Assembly: GCA_045629305.1 (NCBI GenBank)
Contig: JAZQQZ010000008.1
Location: 1-35,202 of the forward strand
Direction: 5' to 3'
Length of the DNA stretch: 35,202 nt
From: UBA1227 sp045629305
GTDB taxonomy: Bacteria; Bacillota; Clostridia; Oscillospirales; Acutalibacteraceae
Positions within the stretch are counted from its first letter, which is position 1. The number at the start of each line of letters is the position of its first letter. Made by a program: the position numbers and the translations under genes. Shown here one piece after another: positions 24,089 to 30,683 of the stretch. A model generated the notes under the pieces. It ran no database searches, was not told the origin of the DNA, and worked only from the letters and a program-made list of their open reading frames with translations.

Positions 24089-24260
24089 ATTTCAATTTTT
24101 CATCTGATGGTAGAGGGATGTATTTATCATCAATATTTACATCAGATGGCAATTTGTAGTTTCCAGCATCAGTTGGGAGTTTATTTTCGTCCTCCCAGTT
24201 ATCATGCCAACCAGCTCCACCATTTGCTTGCTCTAAATCTTTATCTCTAAGTTCTGCCAT
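24087..24260 (-). CDS. Double-glycine leader peptide 1 (bacteriocin- or pheromone-like precursor)
   Basis: 57 aa from ATG 24260, chosen because AAAGGAG lies 7 nt upstream. Residues 1-15 (MAELRDKDLEQANGG) match the double-glycine leader consensus: Leu at -12, Leu at -7, hydrophobic at -4, Gly-Gly at -2/-1. Such leaders are cleaved and exported by peptidase-containing ABC transporters. The predicted mature part has 42 residues, is acidic, contains no Cys, starts AGWHDNW and holds three LP(S/T)D motifs. It therefore cannot be a lanthipeptide, sactipeptide or disulfide bacteriocin. It is the last of three small genes transcribed leftwards. No transporter or modification enzyme with a known role is adjacent except the acyltransferase. 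Confidence 0.7.
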   Translation of the reverse strand: MAELRDKDLEQANGGAGWHDNWEDENKLPTDAGNYKLPSDVNIDDKYIPLPSDEKLK

Positions 24261-24283
24261 TTTTATTACTCCTTTCAATTCCC

Positions 24284-24442
24284 TTAAGGATTATTTGGAT
24301 CAATAATCAATGGACCACCTTTTTCATCATAAATAAAATTTGGATTCCATGTCTCCCAAGTCTTATCACCACTTGGCTTGATTGTATGTTCTTCTCTACC
24401 ACCGTTTACTTCCTCAAGTTCTAAATCTCTAATCTCTGACAT
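24284..24442 (-). CDS. Double-glycine leader peptide 2
   Basis: 52 aa from ATG 24442; an ATG two codons earlier is too close to the SD AAAGGAG. The leader MSEIRDLELEEVNGG has Ile at -12, Leu at -7, Val at -4 and Gly-Gly, the same pattern and length as in peptide 1. The predicted mature part is 37 residues with two Trp (TWETWNPN), no Cys, and ends DPNNP. It lies 23 nt before the start of peptide 1 in the same direction, so they are probably co-expressed and might act as a two-component pair (inference). Confidence 0.7.
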   Translation of the reverse strand: MSEIRDLELEEVNGGREEHTIKPSGDKTWETWNPNFIYDEKGGPLIIDPNNP

Positions 24443-24502
24443 ATCCATTCTCCTTTCAATTGCCTTTCACCTATTTATACGAACGGTTTAAAGAAATGGC
24501 TA

Positions 24503-24625
24503 CTATTTCATAAAATTACTTACCTCGATGATAACTTCCTCGAAGTTATCCTTTGGGAAGAGGTCGTAGAAATCACTGCCAAGAATAACTTTTCCATTTG
24601 TCTTAGTTACTTTTAAAGTGTCCAT
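24503..24625 (-). CDS. Very small unknown protein upstream of the double-glycine peptides
   Basis: 40 aa (starts MDTLKVTKTNGKVILGSDFY, ends SNFMK) from ATG 24625, with a GGCGGTG SD-like element 6 nt upstream. No double-glycine motif, no Cys and no membrane helix; charged and possibly folded. It is first in the leftward cluster, 60 nt before peptide 2. Its codons cover a perfect 9-bp inverted repeat (24530-24550). It could be an immunity or regulatory peptide, or a fragment of a longer gene; I do not recognise it. Confidence 0.45.
   Translation of the reverse strand: MDTLKVTKTNGKVILGSDFYDLFPKDNFEEVIIEVSNFMK
24530..24550. repeat. Perfect inverted repeat
   Basis: Arms GATAACTTC (24530-24538) and GAAGTTATC (24542-24550) with a 3-base spacer. 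No T-tract follows on either strand, so it is not a typical terminator. It lies within the 40-aa gene and could act as an operator or mRNA hairpin. Confidence 0.6.
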
Positions 24626-24662
24626 ATTTACACCGCCTTGCTAATATAATAAAAGAAAACAG

Positions 24663-24691
24663 TATTAATTTGTATTGCTTTTTGCTAATAT
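24663..24691 (+). promoter_or_regulatory. Possible extended -10 promoter of the acyltransferase gene
   Basis: TGCTAATAT with -10 TAATAT at 24686-24691 and a weak TATTAA 17 nt upstream (24663-24668). The surrounding DNA is so AT-rich that chance is possible. Confidence 0.4.
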
Positions 24692-24732
24692 ATTTTTAAG
24701 AATTTAAATTGTTGAAATTCAAAGGTGTAAAA

Positions 24733-25737
24733 ATGATAAAGAAACGTGAAAGTTTTATAGACGTATTACGAGGCATTGGCATTCTTTTAGTTATTATTGG
24801 TCACTGTAAATGTCCTGGTTTGATTTTAAAATTAATACAATCATTCCATATGCCATTGTTTTTTATTATCTCAGGTTATTTGTTTACCATCAAAGAAGAA
24901 TCCTATGTTTCATATATAAAAAGAATTTTTAAGAGATATATTGTTCCATATGGAATACTAGGCGCTATAAACTATTTTTTATATTTGTTTTATCTTTACA
25001 TCACGAAAAGCAACATCAATTTAAGAGCATTAGCACATAGATATTTAAAAGGATTAGTTTACTCTCGTGGAACTTGGTATTGGATGCCTAACTGTTCTCC
25101 AATTTGGTTTTTAACAGCAATTTTTATAGCATGTATTTTATTTAAGATATTATTGAATCAAAAAAAATATGTTCAATATATTTTAATAATATTAAGCATC
25201 TTTATAACACTTATAACTTGTGAAATTGGACTTTTCAAACTTCCTTGGAATATTGACAGTGCCATCTGGGGACAATCGTTTATGTTCTTTGGATATAAGT
25301 TAAAAGAAAAAGATGTTATAAAAACAGTATCGGCTAATAAATTGTTAGGAATTCTCGCTGCACTTTTATCGATTGTTATCGGAACATTTGCCGCGCTCAA
25401 AAATGAAGGCGATTACATATCAATGGACAATATGATTTGTGGTGACATTATTTTATCTTTTATCAGTTCACTTTCAATATCATTTGCGCTATTTATTATT
25501 GTTTATATGTTTATTAAAAAATCAAAAGTACTAGAAATGTTTGGAAGAAACACAATATCAGTATTAGGTTTTAACTATGTGGCCAACAGAATAGTATACG
25601 ATTTTTGGGATAGATTTTTTGGCACTAATGATATTTATCTGTTTTGGGTATGGCAATGTATTGCGCAAATTCTTTTGCTCGCAATAATAGCGTTAATCTA
25701 TCAAAGAGTTAAAAAACCAAAAATTGAATATTGCTAA
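24733..25737 (+). CDS. Membrane acyltransferase, acyltransferase-3 family
   Basis: 334 aa from ATG 24733 with SD AAAGGTG; a TTG eight codons upstream is less likely. Integral membrane protein with about ten hydrophobic segments. The N-terminus has RESFIDVLRGIGILLVIIGH, whose R-x(n)-H arrangement is the family's active-site signature, and FHMPLFFIISGYLF in the next helix. Such proteins O-acetylate or succinylate cell-surface sugars, lipids or peptides. Codon use (TTA, ATA, AAA, TTT) is much more AT-rich than in neighbours, a sign of horizontal acquisition. It is divergent from the small-peptide cluster and separated by 107 bp, so it may modify the surface for protection or modify the peptides (inference). 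Confidence 0.88.
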   Translation: MIKKRESFIDVLRGIGILLVIIGHCKCPGLILKLIQSFHMPLFFIISGYLFTIKEESYVSYIKRIFKRYIVPYGILGAINYFLYLFYLYITKSNINLRALAHRYLKGLVYSRGTWYWMPNCSPIWFLTAIFIACILFKILLNQKKYVQYILIILSIFITLITCEIGLFKLPWNIDSAIWGQSFMFFGYKLKEKDVIKTVSANKLLGILAALLSIVIGTFAALKNEGDYISMDNMICGDIILSFISSLSISFALFIIVYMFIKKSKVLEMFGRNTISVLGFNYVANRIVYDFWDRFFGTNDIYLFWVWQCIAQILLLAIIALIYQRVKKPKIEYC

Positions 25738-25740
25738 AAT

Positions 25741-25770
25741 AAAAAAGGAACTCTCATGAGTTCCTTTTTT
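25741..25770. terminator. Bidirectional terminator between the acyltransferase and VOC genes
   Basis: A 13-bp stem (25741-25753 with 25758-25770), loop TCAT, with runs of six A and six T inside the stem ends that serve both convergent genes. Confidence 0.88.
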
Positions 25771-25774
25771 AATA

Positions 25775-26167
25775 TTAAAGGTTCTGGTTGAATTCAATCT
25801 CTTCGCCTGTAGGGCTTTTAACTTTGAAATACTTGCAGCCGTTCTCCCAACGACTTGGGATAGATTCTACGCCGTTTGTAGTGATTTCATAACCGTTGTC
25901 GAGACAGTATTTATAATCTGCTTCGATGTCCTCTGATGTAATAGCGATATGATTTACTTTACCAACTGCTGCATCAGGGATGTCTGCGCTCTGATAAATT
26001 TCATAAGTGATATTTCCGTTAGTTACGAACCATGTATAATACTCACCACGTGAGCTCTTAAATTTAGCGAGAAGTTCGAAGCCAAGCTTTTCCATATAGA
26101 ACTTTGCATCAGCCTCAGAATCTTTTACCTGGATACCGATATGATCAAGTTTTCTTCCTTCAAACAT
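25775..26167 (-). CDS. VOC-family (glyoxalase/bleomycin-resistance fold) protein
   Basis: 130 aa with two beta-alpha-beta-beta-beta modules. Metal-ligand positions are visible: His in LDHIGIQV, Glu in YEIYQ, His in VNHIAIT and Glu near the C-terminus in EEIEFNQ. This is consistent with a glyoxalase I-like lyase or isomerase; the substrate is unknown. It is the last gene of the dtd operon, 15 nt after the membrane protein gene. Confidence 0.85.
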   Translation of the reverse strand: MFEGRKLDHIGIQVKDSEADAKFYMEKLGFELLAKFKSSRGEYYTWFVTNGNITYEIYQSADIPDAAVGKVNHIAITSEDIEADYKYCLDNGYEITTNGVESIPSRWENGCKYFKVKSPTGEEIEFNQNL

Positions 26168-26182
26168 TTTAAAAGCCTCCTA

Positions 26183-26746
26183 TTATTTAGTACCTCTTGA
26201 CTCTTTATCGATATATTTACCATATACCATAAGGCAAAGAGTTGCTGTAAGGAATAACATAGCAATATCGTTACCGATAAAGCCCATAAGTGCTGTTGGC
26301 ATCTGTTTGATAACATTAAAGCTTAGGACGATAAGAGCCATACGGAGCACCATAAGTGCGATGGCGAAGAGTGTCGTCCGAAGCTCGCCGAAGTCTGTAG
26401 CAACAGCGAGGGTCGTAAGAATAACAAGAGCAATAAGATAAATAAATGCGACATAAACTGGAGCAGAAATCAAAGTGATGATATTTACTGCCTCGATGAT
26501 TGCAACAACGACGGCTGCCACCATAAAGAGTTTATAGAAAACTGCTGCATTTTTCTTGTATCCGAAAGCGATATAGATAAAGCCGATTACAAGTGCGAGT
26601 TCACAAAGAACTCCGTTTATAATTGTAAGTGGCATCTGACCGAAGGTGCTGTTGTCAGCAACCATACCGATTGCATTTATTACAATGGCACAAAATACTA
26701 AAATCAAATGAATGATTTTGAACGGAACAAATTTTTTATCATCCAT
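26183..26746 (-). CDS. Hypothetical six-helix membrane protein
   Basis: 187 aa, family not recognised. Six hydrophobic segments are apparent (about 9-27, 34-60, 70-90, 93-115, 121-143, 152-173), with a short basic C-terminus. No obvious catalytic motif. It lies 12 nt downstream of the diguanylate cyclase and 15 nt upstream of the VOC gene, inside the same operon. Confidence 0.72.
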   Translation of the reverse strand: MDDKKFVPFKIIHLILVFCAIVINAIGMVADNSTFGQMPLTIINGVLCELALVIGFIYIAFGYKKNAAVFYKLFMVAAVVVAIIEAVNIITLISAPVYVAFIYLIALVILTTLAVATDFGELRTTLFAIALMVLRMALIVLSFNVIKQMPTALMGFIGNDIAMLFLTATLCLMVYGKYIDKESRGTK

Positions 26747-26758
26747 AATATTACTCCA

Positions 26759-27673
26759 TTATTTTCTACGATCAAGGCCTGTTCTCTTATAATAAGCATC
26801 CTTGTCTTCATACATGCGCTTATCAGCAATCTTGGCAATTTCAAATGCCGAGAGATCAGGGAACTCACTTTGAGTTGCAACGCCACAAGAGATTGACATC
26901 GTATCACTGAGTTTACCTTTCCACTCTTCACAATACTTATGAAGATTATCAACTGCCTTATCTATATCCTCAGGTGGGATAAAGATAATTGCCTGAAACT
27001 CATCGCCACCAGTTCTGAAGATCTTACCGTGTACGCCGAAGGCAGCACGGAGGATCTTACCTGCATCTGTGATGAGTTCATCACCGGCAGCATGTCCGAT
27101 GTTATCATTTGCTTTCTTAAGACCATTGAGGTCAAGTGAGATATATGTGAAGTTCTCGAAGCGAGAAAGATCTTCATAAAGTTTCATCTCTTCCTCATAT
27201 GCACGACGGTTGAGAAGAGTTGTAAGTTCATCTGTAAGAGAGATACGAATGAGGTTCTCCTCACGACGTTTCTCTTCATCGATAACCTCAGTTGCAAAGA
27301 TTACACGACATGGGAATCCCTTTTCATCCTCATCAATTACGATGAAGCGAGCTCTAAACCAACCTGTATGAGTGCCGATAAATTCAGCTGTTATTGTATG
27401 CTTTCCCTTAAGTCTTGCTGCAACTGTATGAAGATCAGTGAATTTAAGAGCAGCCTCTTGATGCTCTGCAATTACAACATTCTTCATAGTATCCGCCATA
27501 ACTTCGTCTGCATCTGTATTTTTATTAGCCGTCTCTCTAATTGCATCAGAAGCATTATATTCAACAAGAGTATTCCTCTTAAGATCTACAATGTGAAGAG
27601 AAAGATAAATGCTTGATAAAGAGTCAATGAGCATAAATTGGGTAAGCGCTGCGCTCAACTTGTCTTCTGCCAT
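26759..27673 (-). CDS. Diguanylate cyclase with N-terminal PAS-like sensor
   Basis: 304 aa, soluble. Residues 1-135 look like a PAS-type sensory domain. Residues about 145-300 are the GGDEF domain: LTDELTTLLNRRAY, DLNGLKKANDNIGHAAGDEL (metal Asp181 and substrate-contact motif) and intact active-site GGDEF (222-226). It makes cyclic di-GMP. The RxxD product-inhibition site that often lies just before GGDEF is absent (the region reads FGVHGKIFRT), so feedback inhibition is probably missing. No membrane segment, so it senses a cytosolic signal. It is preceded after 13 nt by dtd. Confidence 0.92.
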   Translation of the reverse strand: MAEDKLSAALTQFMLIDSLSSIYLSLHIVDLKRNTLVEYNASDAIRETANKNTDADEVMADTMKNVVIAEHQEAALKFTDLHTVAARLKGKHTITAEFIGTHTGWFRARFIVIDEDEKGFPCRVIFATEVIDEEKRREENLIRISLTDELTTLLNRRAYEEEMKLYEDLSRFENFTYISLDLNGLKKANDNIGHAAGDELITDAGKILRAAFGVHGKIFRTGGDEFQAIIFIPPEDIDKAVDNLHKYCEEWKGKLSDTMSISCGVATQSEFPDLSAFEIAKIADKRMYEDKDAYYKRTGLDRRK

Positions 27674-27686
27674 TGTTACACCTCAT

Positions 27687-28139
27687 TTATTTACAAATTT
27701 CATTACTATCAAGAATGATTGTGAACGGACCATCATTTTGAAGTGTTACCTTCATATCCGCTCCGAAACTTCCGGTCTGCACATTCGGCACGACCTTCTT
27801 GCATTCTTCTATTATATATTCGTACATGTCATTTGCAAAGTCCGGGCTGCCGGCCTCTACGAAAGAAGGACGGAAGCCCTTCTTGCAATTGGCATAGAGC
27901 GTGAATTGAGAAACGAGAAGAAGGCTACCTCCCACTTGATCAAGACTTAAATTAATCTTGTCATTCTCATCATCAAAAATTCTAAGACCAACCATCTTAT
28001 GAATCATCTTATCCGCAATCTCTTTGGTATCCGTGTCGGCCACGCCGATTAGTACAAGGAAGCCCTTGCCTATCTCACCTATCACCTGGCCATCTACTGC
28101 GACAGATGCGGAGTTAACTCTTTGCACAACAAACTTCAT
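27687..28139 (-). CDS. dtd: D-aminoacyl-tRNA deacylase
   Basis: 150 aa, normal length. It removes D-amino acids from mischarged tRNAs. Signature SQFTLYA and the cross-subunit Gly-Pro motif (DGPFTIILDS; the usual residue after GP is V) are present, with the N-terminal VVQRVNSASVAVDG. SD AAAGGAG. First gene of a four-gene minus operon. Confidence 0.95.
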   Translation of the reverse strand: MKFVVQRVNSASVAVDGQVIGEIGKGFLVLIGVADTDTKEIADKMIHKMVGLRIFDDENDKINLSLDQVGGSLLLVSQFTLYANCKKGFRPSFVEAGSPDFANDMYEYIIEECKKVVPNVQTGSFGADMKVTLQNDGPFTIILDSNEICK

Positions 28140-28163
28140 GATATGTCTCCTTTATAATAATCT

Positions 28164-28192
28164 ATTATATCAAAAAGATTGACATTATAAAA
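28164..28192 (-). promoter_or_regulatory. Possible promoter of the dtd operon
   Basis: Minus strand TTTTAT (28192-28187), 17-nt spacer, perfect TATAAT (28169-28164). The -35 is weak. It overlaps the divergent nitroreductase promoter. Confidence 0.45.
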
Positions 28193-28207
28193 ATGTTTTT
28201 TTACACT
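28179..28207 (+). promoter_or_regulatory. Predicted promoter of the nitroreductase-like gene
   Basis: TTGACA (28179-28184), 17-nt spacer, TACACT (28202-28207). The start codon is 20 nt downstream, so the leader is short but still holds the SD AGAGGTGG. Confidence 0.55.
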
Positions 28208-28226
28208 AATTTTAGAGGTGGAATTT

Positions 28227-28973
28227 ATGAATTATGAACTTTATTACGATATGATTTTCAAGCGCAAATCATTTCACCAATTTGACGAGATAGGCAAGAT
28301 CAGTGACGAGGAGCTCGCAGATTTCTCTGCTTTCCTTCAGACTGTTGAGCCTCTCTATGACGATATCAAAGTTGAGATGAAAATTGTCCCAGCAGATGAG
28401 ACGACCTGTGACAGAGGCGAAGAGTACTGCGTGCTCCTCTACAGTGAGAAAAAGGACAATTATCTCCATAATATCGGATATATTGGAGAGCAAATCGATC
28501 TCTATCTTGTATCCAAGGATATTGGAACCCTTTGGTATGGCATAGGCCATCCAAAGGAGGATCATTTTAAAGATTTAAGTTATTGTATAATGATTGCCTT
28601 CGCAAAGAAGGCCAAAGGTCCTTGGCGCGGAGACATGTTCGCAGCCAAAAGAAAAGAACTGGCCGAGACATGGTCTGGACCAGTTCCTGATTATGCGAAC
28701 ATAGCAAGATTTGCGCCAAGCGCTTGTAACTCTCAACCATGGTTCGTTGAGAGTGGCGATGATGGTCTCACCATCTATCGCAAGAGAAAGCCGGGCAAGG
28801 TTGGCATCATGCCAATTGCCATGGTGCCATACTTCAACAAGATTGATATGGGAATCTATCTCCTAATCTTAGAAGTATGTCTCCACCATGCCGGCATAGA
28901 TTATGATAGAACGCTTTTTGTTGACGGTGAAGATGTAAAACTCACCACACTAAATGCGGAATATAAATTTTAA
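28227..28973 (+). CDS. Nitroreductase-family protein, TM1586 type
   Basis: 248 aa from ATG 28227; an in-frame GTG at 28218 overlaps the SD and is rejected. It is built of two tandem nitroreductase-like halves. The first starts with IFKRKSFHQF, matching the FMN-phosphate-binding Arg/Ser of the family. The second contains IARFAPSACNSQPW, a typical nitroreductase flavin-binding segment. It probably uses FMN and NAD(P)H to reduce an unknown compound in the cytosol. Convergent with the histidine kinase gene; the two stops share TTAA. Confidence 0.85.
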   Translation: MNYELYYDMIFKRKSFHQFDEIGKISDEELADFSAFLQTVEPLYDDIKVEMKIVPADETTCDRGEEYCVLLYSEKKDNYLHNIGYIGEQIDLYLVSKDIGTLWYGIGHPKEDHFKDLSYCIMIAFAKKAKGPWRGDMFAAKRKELAETWSGPVPDYANIARFAPSACNSQPWFVESGDDGLTIYRKRKPGKVGIMPIAMVPYFNKIDMGIYLLILEVCLHHAGIDYDRTLFVDGEDVKLTTLNAEYKF

Positions 28974-29959
28974 TCTCTTGTATCAAGAGTCTCTCTTTCA
29001 AGGTCAATTGTGACTTTCGTGCCTACTCCCTCTTCTGAATCGAGTTCAATCTTATGACCGATTTTATGAAGGAGCTCATGGCAGAGGTAAAGACCTATTC
29101 CTGTGGCCTTTTTATCCTCTCTACCGGTATATCCTGTGAATCCCCGCTCGAAGACACGTGGTATATCCTCTTTCTTTATACCGATTCCGGTGTCTTCAAT
29201 TGTAATTTTATAGTCCCCGGATTTATAGATTTTAACCGTACCGGAATTCGTATATTTAAGACTGTTAGAGAGGACTTGCTCTATTGCAAATCCAAGCCAC
29301 TTCTCATCTGTTAGAGCTTCAATTCCCGTATCTTCATACTCCAGTGTAATCTTCTTGGCTATGAAGAGCTTAGCATTTCTTCTCACTGCCGCCTTGATTA
29401 TCGGGTCAATCGGCTGACACTTTAAGAGAAGGTCATTTGAACTGGCATCAAGTTTAAGATACGTAAGTACCATATCAACATATTGCTCAATTTTGAGAAG
29501 CTCAATTTCGAGATCTTGATTGTCGTCTCCCTCTGTCTGAAGGAGCAGGCGCATAGCCTGAATTGGTGTCTTAATCTGATGAGCCCACATTGAGTAATAA
29601 TCAAGAAGGTCGCTATATCTTGCGAAATATTTATGCTCAGTCGCTGATTTAGAATCAGATACTATTGCAAGAAGTTTCGTATACTCCTCGTTCAGCGCAT
29701 CTGTTGGTTCTGGAAGATCATCAAGCGTAATAGCAATTTTATTCTCCATAAGTGTGAGAGTTTTCATATGATTGCTATATTTTACAAAACTTACGATTTC
29801 ATATATTATGAAAATCACCGCGCAGATAAGAAGTGCATAAACTGAAGCATTAATAGGATATTCGTAAAGCCAATTAACTAAAACAATACATACGGAGAAA
29901 AGCACCAGCAAAATATAAAGCGGTGCTTTTTTTCTTATATATCCCTTTAGTACCTTCAT
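28970..29959 (-). CDS. BceS-type intramembrane-sensing histidine kinase
   Basis: 329 aa. Two membrane helices at the N-terminus (about 11-30 and 35-58) leave almost no extracellular loop, so signal perception must come through the partner ABC transporter, as in Bce systems. The H-box is WAHQIKTPIQAM; the ATPase has N-box EQVLSNSLKYTN, G1 EDTGIGI, F-box VFERGFTG and G2 GIGLYLCHELL. It is the last gene of the Bce-like operon, 10 nt after its response regulator. SD GAGGTGA. Confidence 0.92.
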   Translation of the reverse strand: MKVLKGYIRKKAPLYILLVLFSVCIVLVNWLYEYPINASVYALLICAVIFIIYEIVSFVKYSNHMKTLTLMENKIAITLDDLPEPTDALNEEYTKLLAIVSDSKSATEHKYFARYSDLLDYYSMWAHQIKTPIQAMRLLLQTEGDDNQDLEIELLKIEQYVDMVLTYLKLDASSNDLLLKCQPIDPIIKAAVRRNAKLFIAKKITLEYEDTGIEALTDEKWLGFAIEQVLSNSLKYTNSGTVKIYKSGDYKITIEDTGIGIKKEDIPRVFERGFTGYTGREDKKATGIGLYLCHELLHKIGHKIELDSEEGVGTKVTIDLERETLDTRD

Positions 29960-29969
29960 GTTTTCACCT

Positions 29970-30671
29970 CTACTCGATTATATACCCTACGCCCTTCTTG
30001 GTGGTTATAAAATCGGGAAGTCCAGCGGCATCAAGTTTCTTGCGGATGCGCGTCATATTGACAGAGAGAGTATTCTCGTCAACGAACTCATCACTCTCCC
30101 AGAGATGAGCCATAAGCGCATCACGCGACACGATGCTGCCGCGATTATTCATAAGCATCTGAAGAATCTTATACTCATTCTTCGTAAGATCAATTAGTAC
30201 GCCACTAAATGTCGCTGTAGCGTTATCAAGGTTCAGCACAAGCCCTCTATGAGTTATGAGGTGGGAATCCCCACCGAAGTCATACGTTCTACGAAGGAGG
30301 GCCTGAACCTTGGCAGTCAAGACATTCATGTCGAATGGCTTAGCTATGAAATCATCTGCGCCCATGCTCATCGCCATTACAATATTCATATTGTCGGACG
30401 CAGATGAGATAAATACAATTGGGACTTTGGACAATTTGCGAATCTCGGAGCACCAATAATAGCCATTGTAAAATGGCAAAGTGATATCCATAAGTACGAG
30501 ATGTGGCTCGAACTCTGCAAATTCTTCAACGACCTTGGAATAGTCCTCTACGATGTGAACATCGCAGCTCCAGGATTCCAAGCCCTTGCCAATCGCTTTC
30601 GCGATGACATCGTCATCTTCGACTATGAATATTTTGAACTTTACACCGTCTCCGAAAAGTTTAACGTCCAT
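29970..30671 (-). CDS. BceR-type (OmpR family) response regulator
   Basis: 233 aa. Receiver domain with acidic pocket VEDDD, phospho-Asp in LVLMDITLP, the Ser of ISSASD and Lys in IAKPFD. The C-terminal winged HTH (about residues 135-233) ends with the KKGVGYIIE hairpin. It activates the neighbouring ABC-transporter genes in known Bce systems. It has about ten extra residues before the receiver, compared with typical starts; SD GGAGG fits ATG 30671. Confidence 0.93.
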   Translation of the reverse strand: MDVKLFGDGVKFKIFIVEDDDVIAKAIGKGLESWSCDVHIVEDYSKVVEEFAEFEPHLVLMDITLPFYNGYYWCSEIRKLSKVPIVFISSASDNMNIVMAMSMGADDFIAKPFDMNVLTAKVQALLRRTYDFGGDSHLITHRGLVLNLDNATATFSGVLIDLTKNEYKILQMLMNNRGSIVSRDALMAHLWESDEFVDENTLSVNMTRIRKKLDAAGLPDFITTKKGVGYIIE

Positions 30672-30683
30672 ATGTCCTCCAAA

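Noticed and set aside
24087..24215. Microviridin/graspetide identity for peptide 1 because of its KLPSD motif
   Set aside because: Resemblance to the KYPSD core is partial, and no ATP-grasp ligase gene is present nearby; the double-glycine leader also differs.
23957..25770. Attachment-site duplication of the tRNA-Leu 3' end flanking the AT-rich block
   Set aside because: I looked for a second copy of the tRNA 3' segment near 25.74 kb and found none, so no att pair is claimed.
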